Shown here: positions 54,473-63,877 of the stretch, piece by piece
Position numbering within the stretch: position 1 is the first letter of the stretch
How the letters are laid out: each line of letters begins with the position of its first letter
Source of the DNA: Chloroflexota bacterium
GTDB taxonomy: Bacteria; Chloroflexota; Limnocylindria; Limnocylindrales; CSP1-4
Direction: 5' to 3'
NCBI GenBank assembly: GCA_021783095.1
Contig: JAJXUG010000006.1
Coordinates: forward strand, 1-64,000
Length of the DNA stretch: 64,000 nt
Program-made: the position numbers and the translations under genes
Notes under the pieces: generated by a model
Databases searched by the model: none
What the model saw: only the letters and a program-made list of their open reading frames with translations
Told to the model about the DNA's origin: nothing

Positions 54473-55120
54473 CTAGCGCAGTCGAGCCACCACCTCGATC
54501 AGGTGGATGTGGTGCGGATCGCCCAGCGCCATGTGGCCGTCCTCCTCGCGCTCGAGCCACGACTCCACCTCGAAGGCCGCCAGGTAGCCGCGGATCGCGT
54601 CCGGGGACGGGCAGGTGCAGTCGGGGTCGGAGGCCGCCTCGTCGCGGTCGCCGTACAGGAGCCCGGCGAAGCGCCCGCCCGGCCGCAGGGCCGCGGTGAT
54701 CCGCTCGAACACCGCGGCGTAGTCGGCGGCCGAGAGCAGCTGGAGGCTCACGCTGGCGATCACGAGATCGCACGGAGGCAGCTCGAACGTGGCGAGCTCG
54801 GCCACGACGCCCTCGAGCCGTCCGCGATCCGCCTCGGGCGTGGCGGCCGTCACCGCCTCGATCGCGACGGTTTCGCGGTCCACCGCGAGCACGCGCCAGC
54901 CGCGGCGGAGCAGCTCCCGCGTGTCGCGCCCGGCGCCGCAGCCGAGGTCGACCGCGACGCGCGCCGACGCGCCGGCGGCGGGCGGGCGGGCCTCGTCGTC
55001 GGCGGCGAACCGCTCGGCGGCGTCCACCGTCGTGCCCCACGCGGGCCGGTCAACGGTCACCGCGTAGTAGTCGGGCCAGTGCGAGTCGGTTGTCCCCTGG
55101 TCCTGCGTCGCGGTCGTCAT
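54473..55120 (-). CDS. Class I SAM-dependent methyltransferase
   Basis: A 215-residue Rossmann-fold methyltransferase of the TehB-like class. Motif I is VAVDLGCGAGRDTRELLRRG near residue 55, the acidic adenosine loop is VLAVDRET near 78, and motif IV region is CDLVIASVSLQLLSA near 115. The SAM pocket is complete. The acceptor is unknown. The ATG at 55120 lies 4 nt after the upstream LLM gene stop, so they are cotranscribed, possibly under the divergent WYL regulator. Confidence 0.88.
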   Translation of the reverse strand: MTTATQDQGTTDSHWPDYYAVTVDRPAWGTTVDAAERFAADDEARPPAAGASARVAVDLGCGAGRDTRELLRRGWRVLAVDRETVAIEAVTAATPEADRGRLEGVVAELATFELPPCDLVIASVSLQLLSAADYAAVFERITAALRPGGRFAGLLYGDRDEAASDPDCTCPSPDAIRGYLAAFEVESWLEREEDGHMALGDPHHIHLIEVVARLR

Positions 55121-55124
55121 CGGG

Positions 55125-56069
55125 TCATCGTGCCAGCAGCGCCCGGACCTCGGGCAGCCGCTCGATGGTCTCGGCGTCGTACGGGCGGCGCGTGTCCACC
55201 AGGATGTGGGTGAACCCGGCGTCCACGAACGGGCGAAGCCGCTCGGCCACCGCGGCCGGGGACCCGCACAGGTCGCCCTCGTCGGTCTCGCTGTAGCCGT
55301 TCGCCGCCCGGTGCTCGGCGAGGACGCGCGTGGCCTCGGCCGGGTCGTCGCGCAGGATCGCGTCCACGGTCAGCAGGCGCTCGATCTCGTCGGGGTCGCG
55401 CCCGGCGTCCGCGCAGTGCTGCCGCAGGACCCCGTCCTTGGCGACGACCTCGTCCAGCGTGCCGCTCGTGTTCCACGCGTCGGCATACAGCGCCGTGGTC
55501 CGGAGCGTCTTCTTCGGGCCCGACCCGCCGATCAGGATGGGCAGGCGAGCCTGCACGGGGCGCGGCTCGCACAGCGCGTCGGCCATCTGGTAGAAGCGGC
55601 CGTCGTGGCGCTCGATGCGCTCGCCGTCGAGCAGCCGGCGGCTGAGCATGACCGCCTCGTCGAGGGCGTCGAGCCGCTCGCCGAAGCCGGAGCGGAAGTC
55701 GATCCCGAAGGCCTCGTGCTCCCGCTCGAACCACGCTCCGCCCAGGCCCAGGACGGCGCGCCCGCCCGAGAGGTGGTCGAGGGTCGTCGCCATCTTCACG
55801 GTCAGCCCGGGATTGCGGAACGTGTTCGCGCCGACCATCAGGCCGAGCGTCGCGCGGGTCGTGACCTGCGACCAGCCGGCGAGCGTGGTCCAGCCCTCGA
55901 GGATGGGCTGCTCCCAGGGCCCGACGATGGCGTTGAGGTGGTCCCACGTCCAGATCGAGTCGAGGCCGGCGCGGTCGGCGCGGGCGGCCGCGTCGCGGAT
56001 CTCGGGCCAGCTCGGCGTCTGGGGCCAGAGCAGGACGCCGATGCGGACGGGGCGGGGGGCGGGGGACAT
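55125..56069 (-). CDS. LLM-class F420-dependent oxidoreductase
   Basis: A 314-residue luciferase-like oxidoreductase. Elements are RIGVLLWPQTPSWPEIRDAA at the N-terminus, DSIWTWDHLNAIVGPWEQP near residue 40, LMVGANTFRNPGLTVKMATT near 80, GRAVLGLGGAWFEREHEAFG near 107, and LPILIGGSGPKKTLRTTALY near 178. The start ATG 56069 is preceded by GAGAGG at 7 nt. It heads a unit with the methyltransferase gene and is divergent from a WYL regulator across a 150-bp spacer. Confidence 0.92.
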   Translation of the reverse strand: MSPAPRPVRIGVLLWPQTPSWPEIRDAAARADRAGLDSIWTWDHLNAIVGPWEQPILEGWTTLAGWSQVTTRATLGLMVGANTFRNPGLTVKMATTLDHLSGGRAVLGLGGAWFEREHEAFGIDFRSGFGERLDALDEAVMLSRRLLDGERIERHDGRFYQMADALCEPRPVQARLPILIGGSGPKKTLRTTALYADAWNTSGTLDEVVAKDGVLRQHCADAGRDPDEIERLLTVDAILRDDPAEATRVLAEHRAANGYSETDEGDLCGSPAAVAERLRPFVDAGFTHILVDTRRPYDAETIERLPEVRALLAR

Positions 56070-56219
56070 GGGCGACCTCTCGGCTGGCAGGCGTCGATCG
56101 TTGCGGCGAGCGTACCGCGAGTCGCCGGGGCGAGGAGCGCCTGGCGCCCAGGACGTGTCGAACACGACCGGGGATTACCTGACACGAATGAGCAGGATTC
56201 GGCCTACGATGCTGCCACC

Positions 56220-57224
56220 ATGCGAGCCAGTCGCCTCGTCAGCCTCCTGCTCCTCCTCCAGGCCCGCGGCAACCGCACGGCGGCTGAGCTCGCCGAGGAG
56301 CTGGAGGTCAGCGTCAGGACCGTCTACCGCGACGTCCAGGCGCTCGCCGAGTCGGGCGTGCCGATCTACGCGGAGCGGGGCCCGGGCGGGGGCGTGCGGC
56401 TCGTGGACGGCTATCGGACCAGGCTGACCGGCCTCACGACCGACGAGGCCGAGGCGCTGTTCCTCTCGGGCGTGCCCGGTCCTGCTGCCGAGCTCGGCCT
56501 GGGCACCGTGGTGACGGCGGCCCGCCTCAAGGTGATGGCCGCGCTGCCGCCCGAGCTGCGCGCCCGGGCCGGTCGCGTGGCCGAGCGCTTCCACCTCGAC
56601 GCACCCGGCTGGTGGCAGCAGGCCGATCCCGTGCCGTGCCTGGGCGAACTGGCGTCGGCCGTCTGGGAGACGCGTTCCGTCCACATCCGCTACCGGCGCG
56701 GCGACCGCGTCGAGCGGCGCCCCGTCGAGCCGCTGGGCCTGGTGCTCAAGGGCGGCATCTGGTACCTCGTGGCGACCTCGAAGGGCGGCCCGCGCACGTT
56801 CCGCGTCTCGCGCGTCGAGGCCGTGGACCTGGGCGAGCGCTTCGATCGGCCGGACGATTTCGACCTCGCGCGGTTCTGGACGGACTCGACCGCTCGATTC
56901 GAGGCGGAGTCGCCGACGGTCGCGATCACGGTTCGCGTCGACCCGGCGGCGCTGCCCGCGCTGGAGCGGGCGATCGGCCGCCAGGCCGCGTCCACGCTCG
57001 TGGTGCCGAAGCAGCCGGACCTCGACGGCTGGCTCCGCGTCCGCTTCCGCCACGATTCGCTCGACGCGGCGCTGCTCGACCTCCTGCCGCGCATCAGCAC
57101 GGTCGAGGTCCTCGCGCCGGCAGAGCTCAGGGCGCAGTTCGCGGCAGCGGGCCGCGCGCTCGTCGCCCGGTACGGGACGCCGGTGGCGCGGCCGTCAGCC
57201 CTGCGCCGCCGGGCCACCCGGTAG
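56220..57224 (+). CDS. WYL-domain transcriptional regulator (DeoR-type HTH)
   Basis: A 334-residue regulator. The N-terminal HTH_11 domain reads SRLVSLLLLLQARGNRTAAE and VSVRTVYRDVQALAESGVPI, ending in a wing GPGGGVRLVDGYRTRL. The WYL domain follows near residue 145 with SVHIRYRRGDRVERRPVEPL and LKGGIWYLVATSKGGPRTFR, and a C-terminal WCX part. WYL domains sense ligands, often nucleic acid derived. TACGAT ends 9 nt before the ATG. It probably controls the divergent LLM-methyltransferase unit. A decayed WYL C-terminal fragment is found at about 60058. Confidence 0.93.
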   Translation: MRASRLVSLLLLLQARGNRTAAELAEELEVSVRTVYRDVQALAESGVPIYAERGPGGGVRLVDGYRTRLTGLTTDEAEALFLSGVPGPAAELGLGTVVTAARLKVMAALPPELRARAGRVAERFHLDAPGWWQQADPVPCLGELASAVWETRSVHIRYRRGDRVERRPVEPLGLVLKGGIWYLVATSKGGPRTFRVSRVEAVDLGERFDRPDDFDLARFWTDSTARFEAESPTVAITVRVDPAALPALERAIGRQAASTLVVPKQPDLDGWLRVRFRHDSLDAALLDLLPRISTVEVLAPAELRAQFAAAGRALVARYGTPVARPSALRRRATR

Positions 57225-57226
57225 GG

Positions 57227-57433
57227 TCAGCGGGCCGGCGCGGCGACCCGGCACGGGCAGTCGGGACACAGCCGATCCGAGCCTTCCGAGCGGCTCTCGC
57301 TCGCCGCGGACAGGGCCGAGGCCTCGGCGATCGCCGCCTCCGCATCCCTCTGCCTCGACCGCTCGCGCAGCCGCCGGCGGATGTCTCGCTCGCGCTCGTC
57401 AGCAAGGATTCGTGCGTGCAGGATCTGGAGCAT
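57227..57433 (-). CDS. Small charged hypothetical protein
   Basis: A 68-residue protein with a long amphipathic helix (MLQILHARILADERERDIRR then RLRERSRQRDAEAAIAEA) and a Cys-containing tail (LCPDCPCR). The ATG at 57433 is preceded by GGAGGA at 9 nt, strong evidence for translation. It is convergent with the WYL gene, ends 2 nt from its stop, and is divergent from the HAD gene. Similar short MLQ- proteins are common in Actinobacteria and relatives; the role is unknown. Confidence 0.7.
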   Translation of the reverse strand: MLQILHARILADERERDIRRRLRERSRQRDAEAAIAEASALSAASESRSEGSDRLCPDCPCRVAAPAR

Positions 57434-57596
57434 GCTGCTCGTTCCTCCGTGTCGTCTCTGGGAGGAAAAGGTACCCGCCGATGCTGCCAGGTACTGTCAG
57501 GAATACACCCCGAGGGACCGGCCTCTTCGACACTTCGGCTGCCCGCCTGCGACCGCTCCACGCACTGGCGTCCATCAGGCGTTGACGCGGGCTCGG

Positions 57597-57602
57597 TACG
57601 AT
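57597..57602 (+). promoter_or_regulatory. Candidate -10 box of a leaderless promoter (HAD gene)
   Basis: TACGAT ends 6 nt before the ATG at 57609, with no ribosome binding site. TTGACG at 57582-57587 is too close to serve as its -35. Confidence 0.45.
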
Positions 57603-57608
57603 GCATCC

Positions 57609-58388
57609 ATGATCCCGCCCACGATCCGCAACTGGCTCATCGACATGGATGGCGTGCTGGTCCACGAGGAGACCGCCATCCCGGGCGCCGACACCTTCCT
57701 CGCCCGCCTCGGCGAGCTGGGCATGCGCTTCCTGGTGATGACCAACAACTCCATCTACACGCCCCGCGACCTGTCGGCGCGGCTGCGGGCGAGCGGGCTC
57801 TTCGTGCCCGAGGCGGCGATCTGGACCTCGGCCCTCGCGACCGCCGGGTTCCTCAAGCGCCAGCGCCCCGGCGGGAGTGCGTTCGTGATCGGCGAGGCCG
57901 GCCTCACCACCGCGCTCCACGACGCGGGGTACACCCTGACCGAGCGGGCGCCCGACTACGTGGTGCTGGGCGAGACGCGGACGTACAGCTTCGAGCGCGT
58001 CACGCGGGCCATCCGGCTCGTGGCCGACGGCGCCCGGTTCATCGCGACCAACCCGGACGCGTCCGGCCCGACTGCCGAGGGCCCGGTGCCCGCCACCGGC
58101 GCCGTCGCCGCGCTCATCTCGATGGCGACGGGCGTCCAGCCGTACTTCGTCGGCAAGCCCAACCCGCTGATGGTCCGGAGCGCGCTCAACGCCCTCGACG
58201 CGCACTCGGAGAACTCGTGCGTCATCGGCGACCGGATGGACACTGACGTGAAGTCGGGCCTCGAGGCCGGCATGTTCACCGTGCTGGTGCTGACCGGCTC
58301 GACGGCCGCCGGCGAGGTCGAGCGGTTCCCGTATCGCCCATCGCTGATCGCCGAGTCGGTCCGCGAGCTGGGCGAGCAGCTGGCATAG
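57609..58388 (+). CDS. HAD-IIA family hydrolase (NagD-like)
   Basis: A 259-residue phosphatase of the HAD-IIA subfamily. The nucleophile motif is WLIDMDGVLVHEET near residue 9. Motif II is FLVMTNNSIYTPRDLS near 43. The type-IIA cap includes VVLGETRTYSFERVTRAI. The Lys motif is in YFVGKPNPLMVRSAL near 182, and the metal motif is VIGDRMDTDVKSGLEAGM near 208. NagD-type enzymes dephosphorylate nucleoside or sugar phosphates. It is followed after 10 bp by an LLM gene with its own ribosome binding site, so a two-gene operon is likely. Confidence 0.93.
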   Translation: MIPPTIRNWLIDMDGVLVHEETAIPGADTFLARLGELGMRFLVMTNNSIYTPRDLSARLRASGLFVPEAAIWTSALATAGFLKRQRPGGSAFVIGEAGLTTALHDAGYTLTERAPDYVVLGETRTYSFERVTRAIRLVADGARFIATNPDASGPTAEGPVPATGAVAALISMATGVQPYFVGKPNPLMVRSALNALDAHSENSCVIGDRMDTDVKSGLEAGMFTVLVLTGSTAAGEVERFPYRPSLIAESVRELGEQLA

Positions 58389-58398
58389 GGAGGCGGAC

Positions 58399-59415
58399 AT
58401 GGGTCTGGGCTTCGGCCTCCTCTCCGCGCAGCTCCGGCCCGGCGAGACCGACTGGACGCGCGCCTACGACGAGACGATCCGGCTCGCGGTCGAGGCCGAG
58501 CGCCTGGGCTTCGACACTGTGTGGACGACCGAGCACCACTTCGTCGATGACGGCTACATGCCCTCACTGCTGGTCGTCTCGGCCGCCATCGCGCAGGCCA
58601 CGTCGAGCATCGGCATCGGGACGGGCGTCATCCTGGCGCCGCTCCACCACCCGCTGCGCCTGGCCGAGGACGCCGCGACCGTGTCGCTGCTCAGCCACGG
58701 GCGCCTGACGCTGGGCCTGGGCCTCGGCTGGTCCGAGGCGGAGTTCGCGGGGCTGGGGGCGGACCTCCGCCGGCGCGGCGCCGCGATGGACGAGATCCTG
58801 CGGATCTTGCCCCAGGCGTGGTCGGGCGAGCCCTTCAACCACGAGGGCTCGGTCTACGCGTTCCCGACCCTCGGCGTCCGGCCGACGCCGCCGTCGCGGA
58901 TCCCGGTGCTCGTCGGCGGGGGAGCGGAGGCGGCCATCCGCCGCGCGGCCCGACTCGCCGACGGCATCTTCGCCAACGTCCCGGCCGACGCGTTCGTGCA
59001 GCAGGTGGGCTGGGTGCTCGACGAGTGCGAGCGGATCGGCCGCGACCCGGCCACGTTCCGGTTCGTCCACTACTCGGTGCTGCTGCCGGGCCCGTCGCGG
59101 GCCGCGGCCATGACGCGCTACCGCGATGCGCTGTGGGCGATGCAGTGGAAGTACGACGACATGGAGGCGTCCACGGCGCGCTCGGCGCCGGTGGCGTCCC
59201 CGCCGCCGCTGACCCGATCCGACGACGAGCTGACCCGCGGCCGGGCGACCTTCGCCGGCACGCCCGGCGAGCTCGTCGAGGCGCTGCTCGATCTGCGCCG
59301 GCGGGCCGGCGTCCCCGTCGAGCTGGCCGCCAGGAGCCACTTCCCGATGCTCGAGCACGGGGCGCAGGTGGACCTGATGGCCCAGCTGGCCGAGGGCGTG
59401 GTGCCGCACCTGTAG
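58399..59415 (+). CDS. LLM-class flavin-dependent oxidoreductase
   Basis: A 338-residue luciferase-family enzyme. It has GFGLLSAQLRPGETDWTRAY, DTVWTTEHHFVDDGYMPSLL near residue 40, IGIGTGVILAPLHHPLRLAE near 72, GRLTLGLGLGWSEAEFAGLG near 100, and RIPVLVGGGAEAAIRRAARL near 170. The EHHF motif is of the bacterial-luciferase alkanal-monooxygenase-like group. GGGAGG lies 6 nt before the ATG. It ends before a repeat-rich non-coding segment. Confidence 0.91.
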   Translation: MGLGFGLLSAQLRPGETDWTRAYDETIRLAVEAERLGFDTVWTTEHHFVDDGYMPSLLVVSAAIAQATSSIGIGTGVILAPLHHPLRLAEDAATVSLLSHGRLTLGLGLGWSEAEFAGLGADLRRRGAAMDEILRILPQAWSGEPFNHEGSVYAFPTLGVRPTPPSRIPVLVGGGAEAAIRRAARLADGIFANVPADAFVQQVGWVLDECERIGRDPATFRFVHYSVLLPGPSRAAAMTRYRDALWAMQWKYDDMEASTARSAPVASPPPLTRSDDELTRGRATFAGTPGELVEALLDLRRRAGVPVELAARSHFPMLEHGAQVDLMAQLAEGVVPHL

Positions 59416-59988
59416 GGCGCCGGCCACGCCGACGGCTGGACCCGGCCACGCCGACGGCTGGACTGTGACGTGCGCGAACGCCGGGCCCGACGCCGAACGT
59501 GCTGGACCCGGACCAGGAGTCCGGTCTCGCGACGCATCGACGTAACGCCTTTGAGCGGCCGGCCCCGGGTCCAGCCCAGCGCACCTCGAGGAGTTGTCTC
59601 AAGGCCGAGGGCGTCACCCGCTGGACTGCTGGTCCAGCTCGGCGCACGCGCCCGCGAGGTGCTGGACTCTCGGTCAGTTCCAGCTCCGCGCGCACCTCTC
59701 GCCGCGGGAATTGTCAGGTAGTCAGAGTACGGCTGGTGGTCCGTGCGCGGCCGCCGGTTCCGGGCTCGGACGGCGGATTCCAGCCCGATTCTTCGTCAGG
59801 CAGTCGCCAGGCGCGGCGTTTACGACTCCCGGAGAGCCGACCAGTCGTGCTCTGACTGGGCGGCAATTCCCGACGCTGCCGAGCCGGGAGACGCGCTGCC
59901 GGGGCGCGCGCGGCCGAACGCGGTCGAGCCCGCTGATGGTCGCGGCGAGCAGGTGGGCGGTGAAGTCCGACGTGTAGAGGCTACTGCC
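59416..59988. other. Repeat-rich region without a gene
   Basis: This 573-bp stretch has no supported gene. It contains a tandem repeat at 59421-59463 and seven copies of the heptamer GCTGGAC or its complement between 59435 and 59667. Gene remnants follow it. Confidence 0.5.
59421..59463. repeat. Tandem 21-bp repeat, two copies
   Basis: CGGCCACGCCGACGGCTGGA plus C (59421-59441) is repeated exactly at 59443-59463 with a period of 22 bp. It starts 6 nt after the stop codon of the LLM gene. Confidence 0.85.
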
Positions 59989-60207
59989 GCCGCCCTCGAC
60001 CAGACCGTCGTCGGGACCGCGCTGCCAAGGATCATCACGGACCTCGTCACGGCCCTCGACGACACGACGTGCGTGCTCGAGACAGGTGCGGACTCGGCCG
60101 AAGCGCTCGCTGCCGACCTTGGCATGCTGGGCGCGGACTTCACGGTGACCGAGCCACCGGAGCTGGTCGAGGCGGTCAGGCTTCTGGCAGCCCGCTCCGC
60201 ATCGGCG
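59989..60207 (+). pseudogene. Chimeric remnant: MFS transporter start joined to a WYL regulator end
   Basis: Within one reading frame, ALDQTVVGTALPRIITDL (about 59992-60045) is the helix-1 motif of DHA2 MFS exporters. It is followed after 4 codons by CVLETGADSAEALAADLGML and GADFTVTEPPELVEAVRLLA (about 60070-60190), which resemble the C-terminal WCX region of WYL regulators. Both partners are far too short to work. The remnant overlaps the 3' end of the second thymidine kinase gene on the other strand. It indicates deletion or rearrangement between a former transporter gene and a former regulator gene. Confidence 0.65.
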
Positions 60208-60805
60208 GCCCCGAGGTCTGGTCGCCTGCCGCCCGTCGGCCCCCGGCCCACGGCACGTGGCGGCGGCACCTGGCCTGATACGTCTCGGTCCCGCCCACGT
60301 TCGCCGCGACCAGGTCATTCGGCCCAGCCGGCGTGGCGGTCACCTTCACGTGGAAGACGGCCTCCTCGCCGCACACCGCGCAGATCGCGGTCAGCTTGTC
60401 CACGCGCTCGGCGAGCGCCATCAGCGATGGGAGCGGCTCGAAGGGCCGTCCGTCGAACGTGACGTCGAGCCCGGCGACGACGACCACGAGACGGCGGTCC
60501 GCGAGCCGGCCGACGACGGGCACCAGGCCGAGCCCGAAGAACTGGGCCTCGTCGATCGCGACGACGTCCGCATCCGCGGGCACGGCAGCCTCGATCCCGT
60601 CTGGCCCGGCGGCGGCGAGCGACGGTAGCTCGCGCCCGACATGCGAGGCGAGGCGGTCCGTGCCATGTCGGGTGTCGAGCGCGTGGGTCACCACGACGAC
60701 CCGCCGGCCGGCGATGACCGCTCGGCGCACGCGGCGGAGCAGCTCCTCGGTCTTGCCCGCGAACATCGGGCCGCACACGACCTCGACCCGTCCGATGTCG
60801 CCCAT
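60176..60805 (-). CDS. tdk: Thymidine kinase (second copy)
   Basis: A 209-residue type II thymidine kinase with P-loop VVCGPMFAGKTEELLRRVRR near residue 10, catalytic region VVAIDEAQFFGLGLVPVVGR near 80, lasso AGLDVTFDGRPFEPLPSLMA near 110, and the zinc site CAVCGEE plus CRRH. It is clearly diverged from the copy at 34525-35157 and has the more standard GPMFxGKT P-loop. The last about 25 residues (AGGRRAAGDQTSGPPMRSGL) do not look conserved and run into gene debris on the other strand, so the 3' end may have been rearranged. Confidence 0.9.
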   Translation of the reverse strand: MGDIGRVEVVCGPMFAGKTEELLRRVRRAVIAGRRVVVVTHALDTRHGTDRLASHVGRELPSLAAAGPDGIEAAVPADADVVAIDEAQFFGLGLVPVVGRLADRRLVVVVAGLDVTFDGRPFEPLPSLMALAERVDKLTAICAVCGEEAVFHVKVTATPAGPNDLVAANVGGTETYQARCRRHVPWAGGRRAAGDQTSGPPMRSGLPEA

Positions 60806-60957
60806 GTGCGAAGCATCGCACCCCGCTGGGCAGTCGGTCCTGATGGAGGCGAGGCGACGGTCAGGCGAACGGCGCCTGCTGGCCGTGGCGTCATGTCCAT
60901 GATCGCAAGAACCCGTGCCCGACCCGTCTGGTTGCATCGGCGCCGAGGGCCGTTCGG

Positions 60958-62652
<1,695 letters not shown>

Positions 62653-62725
62653 CGCTCGGCTCCTGCTACCGGTTCGGGGGAGGAGCCGCGTCTCGCGAGC
62701 GGGCGCACCACACTCCCTGCGGAGT

Positions 62726-62799
62726 TGGCTGACGCGCCGGGATTCGAACCTCGGCCCTCCCGGCTCAGCACCGGGCGCTCGTCCAAGAGCCACGCATCA
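62726..62799 (-). tRNA. tRNA-Gln (CUG), atypical
   Basis: A 74-nt cloverleaf with encoded CCA can be folded: acceptor TGATGCG with CGCGTCA (U1-A72), discriminator G73, D stem GCTC/GAGC, anticodon stem CCCGG/CCGGG with loop TGCTGAG (anticodon CTG), and T arm CGAGG-TTCGAAT-CCCGG. U1-A72 and G73 are tRNA-Gln identity features. Oddities are G instead of U at position 33, a 6-nt D loop without A14, and two mismatches in the T stem unless an A is bulged. It may be a decayed or specialised tRNA. It lies 73 bp upstream of glnS. Confidence 0.65.
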
Positions 62800-62813
62800 G
62801 CGACCTGCCCCTG

Positions 62814-62819
62814 AGTCTA
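62814..62819 (-). promoter_or_regulatory. Candidate -10 box for tRNA-Gln and glnS
   Basis: TAGACT on the minus strand ends 14 nt before the 5' end of the tRNA. No consensus -35 is visible. Transcription from here would produce a tRNA-glnS transcript. Confidence 0.4.
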
Positions 62820-62999
62820 GCGCACGCCTCCTCCCCGGAGGTCGCGCGGCGGCCGCCACGTGCGTGAGTCACGCCAGGCTCAAAACGGCGGTCGGCGAGC
62901 GGGGAAGCGAAGGCTCGGCCGACGTTGGCGTCGTCGGCCACGCTCGGCCATCGCCGATGCGAGTCCTCCGCGACTCACCTGGCGTCGGCGCCGGAGGGG
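62820..62999. other. Gene-free spacer next to the split permease
   Basis: A 180-bp stretch between the tRNA promoter and the inverted permease fragment. I see no gene or structured element in it. Confidence 0.4.
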
Positions 63000-63195
63000 T
63001 CAGCGAGGCACCCAAGCCATGACCGCCATCGCCCTTGCCGAGCCGAGGATGTGCCCGGCCAGCACCGAAATGCCGCCGAATACGTACACGAACAGGAGCA
63101 TCAAGACCACCGGGATGCCGGCGACGAACAGCGTGAGGGACGGGTAGCGCCGCAACCGGCGCAGGCTTCGCCGGAGCATCGTGAGGGTGTCGGCA
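63000..63195 (-). pseudogene. N-terminal fragment of an ABC-2 (DrrB-like) permease, inverted
   Basis: A 59-codon frame from the ATG at 63179, open upstream to about 63195, reads LADTLTMLRRSLRRLRRYPS then LTLFVAGIPVVLMLLFVYVF followed by GG. This is the standard start of DrrB-type daunorubicin-exporter permeases. After about 37 residues the similarity ends and the frame stops at 63000. The matching C-terminal half lies immediately next to it on the opposite strand (63198-63638), so the gene was broken by an inversion near 63195. Confidence 0.75.
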
Positions 63196-63197
63196 AG

Positions 63198-63638
63198 GTC
63201 CAGACACTGCTGGCCACCACGATCGTCGCCCTGGTCGCGCTCGCGATCGGGTTCCGGCCCACCACCGGGCCCGTCGAGTGGCTGGGTGCCGCCTGCCTGC
63301 TGGCGCTCGCCGCCGTCGCGGTGAGCGTGCTGTGCGTCGCGCTTGGGCTGGCGGCGAACAGCGTCGAGACCGCCAGCAACTCGCCGATGTTCCTGACGCT
63401 GCTGCCGTTCCTGGGGTCAGGCTCCGTGCCCGCCTCCACGATGCCGGGACCCCTCCGCTGGTTCGCCGAGAATCAGCCGTTCACGCCGCTCAACGAGGCG
63501 CTCCGGGGCCTGCTCCTCGGCACGCCGATCGGGGGCGCCGGGCTGCTCGCCGTGGCCTGGTGCGTCGGTGTCGCCGGGGTCGGGCTCGTCTGGGCGCGGC
63601 GCCTGTACGACCGCCTGCCGGTGCGCGTCGGGGCCTGA
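63198..63638 (+). pseudogene. C-terminal fragment of an ABC-2 (DrrB-like) permease
   Basis: About 146 codons encode VQTLLATTIVALVALAIGFR near the start, then SVLCVALGLAANSVETASNS, FLGSGSVPASTMPGPLRWFA, ENQPFTPLNEALRGLLLGTP, and a last helix VAWCVGVAGVGLVWARRLYD. This is the C-terminal half of a DrrB-type permease. No start codon with a ribosome binding site belongs to it. The N-terminal part is present on the opposite strand at 63000-63195. The two together account for much, but not all, of one permease. Confidence 0.75.
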
Positions 63639-63678
63639 CCCGGCTGATGTGCGCTCCTGTCAGCCAGCCGGCCCCCGA

Positions 63679-63700
63679 CTGACTCACCTGAGTGAGTCAG
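63679..63700. repeat. Inverted repeat after the permease fragment
   Basis: CTGACTCAC (63679-63687) and GTGAGTCAG (63692-63700) are perfect 9-bp arms around CTGA. This could be a TetR-type operator left over from an exporter operon, or a hairpin. No regulator gene is adjacent. Confidence 0.6.
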
Positions 63701-63840
63701 ATTAACTCCCGAGGTCCTCGTTGCTCGACCTTGGCCCCGCGTGTCAAGACCCCTTCCACGCGTTGTCCCCGACGGTCCGCGGCCTTGCGGGACCATTGCG
63801 GCGGCGTCAATCGACCTTGCGGGAACGTGTCGAAATGGTG
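63701..63840. other. Upstream spacer of the sugar ABC operon
   Basis: A 140-bp non-coding stretch before the promoter of the last gene. I see no gene or clear motif here. Confidence 0.4.
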
Positions 63841-63869
63841 TTGCAGGGGGTCCGCGGATGCGCTACCGT
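63841..63869 (+). promoter_or_regulatory. Promoter of the sugar ABC transporter operon
   Basis: TTGCAG (63841-63846) and TACCGT (63864-63869) are 17 bp apart. The expected start site is about 63876, directly before the first operator copy, so repressor binding would block initiation or clearance. Confidence 0.55.
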
Positions 63870-63877
63870 TCCGCACT

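Noticed and set aside
62726-62799. tRNA-Ser (GCU) or tRNA-Leu reading of the tRNA-like gene.
   Set aside because: Keeping U33 would require a broken anticodon stem and there is no long variable arm. The CUG reading preserves all five stem pairs and fits U1-A72 and G73.
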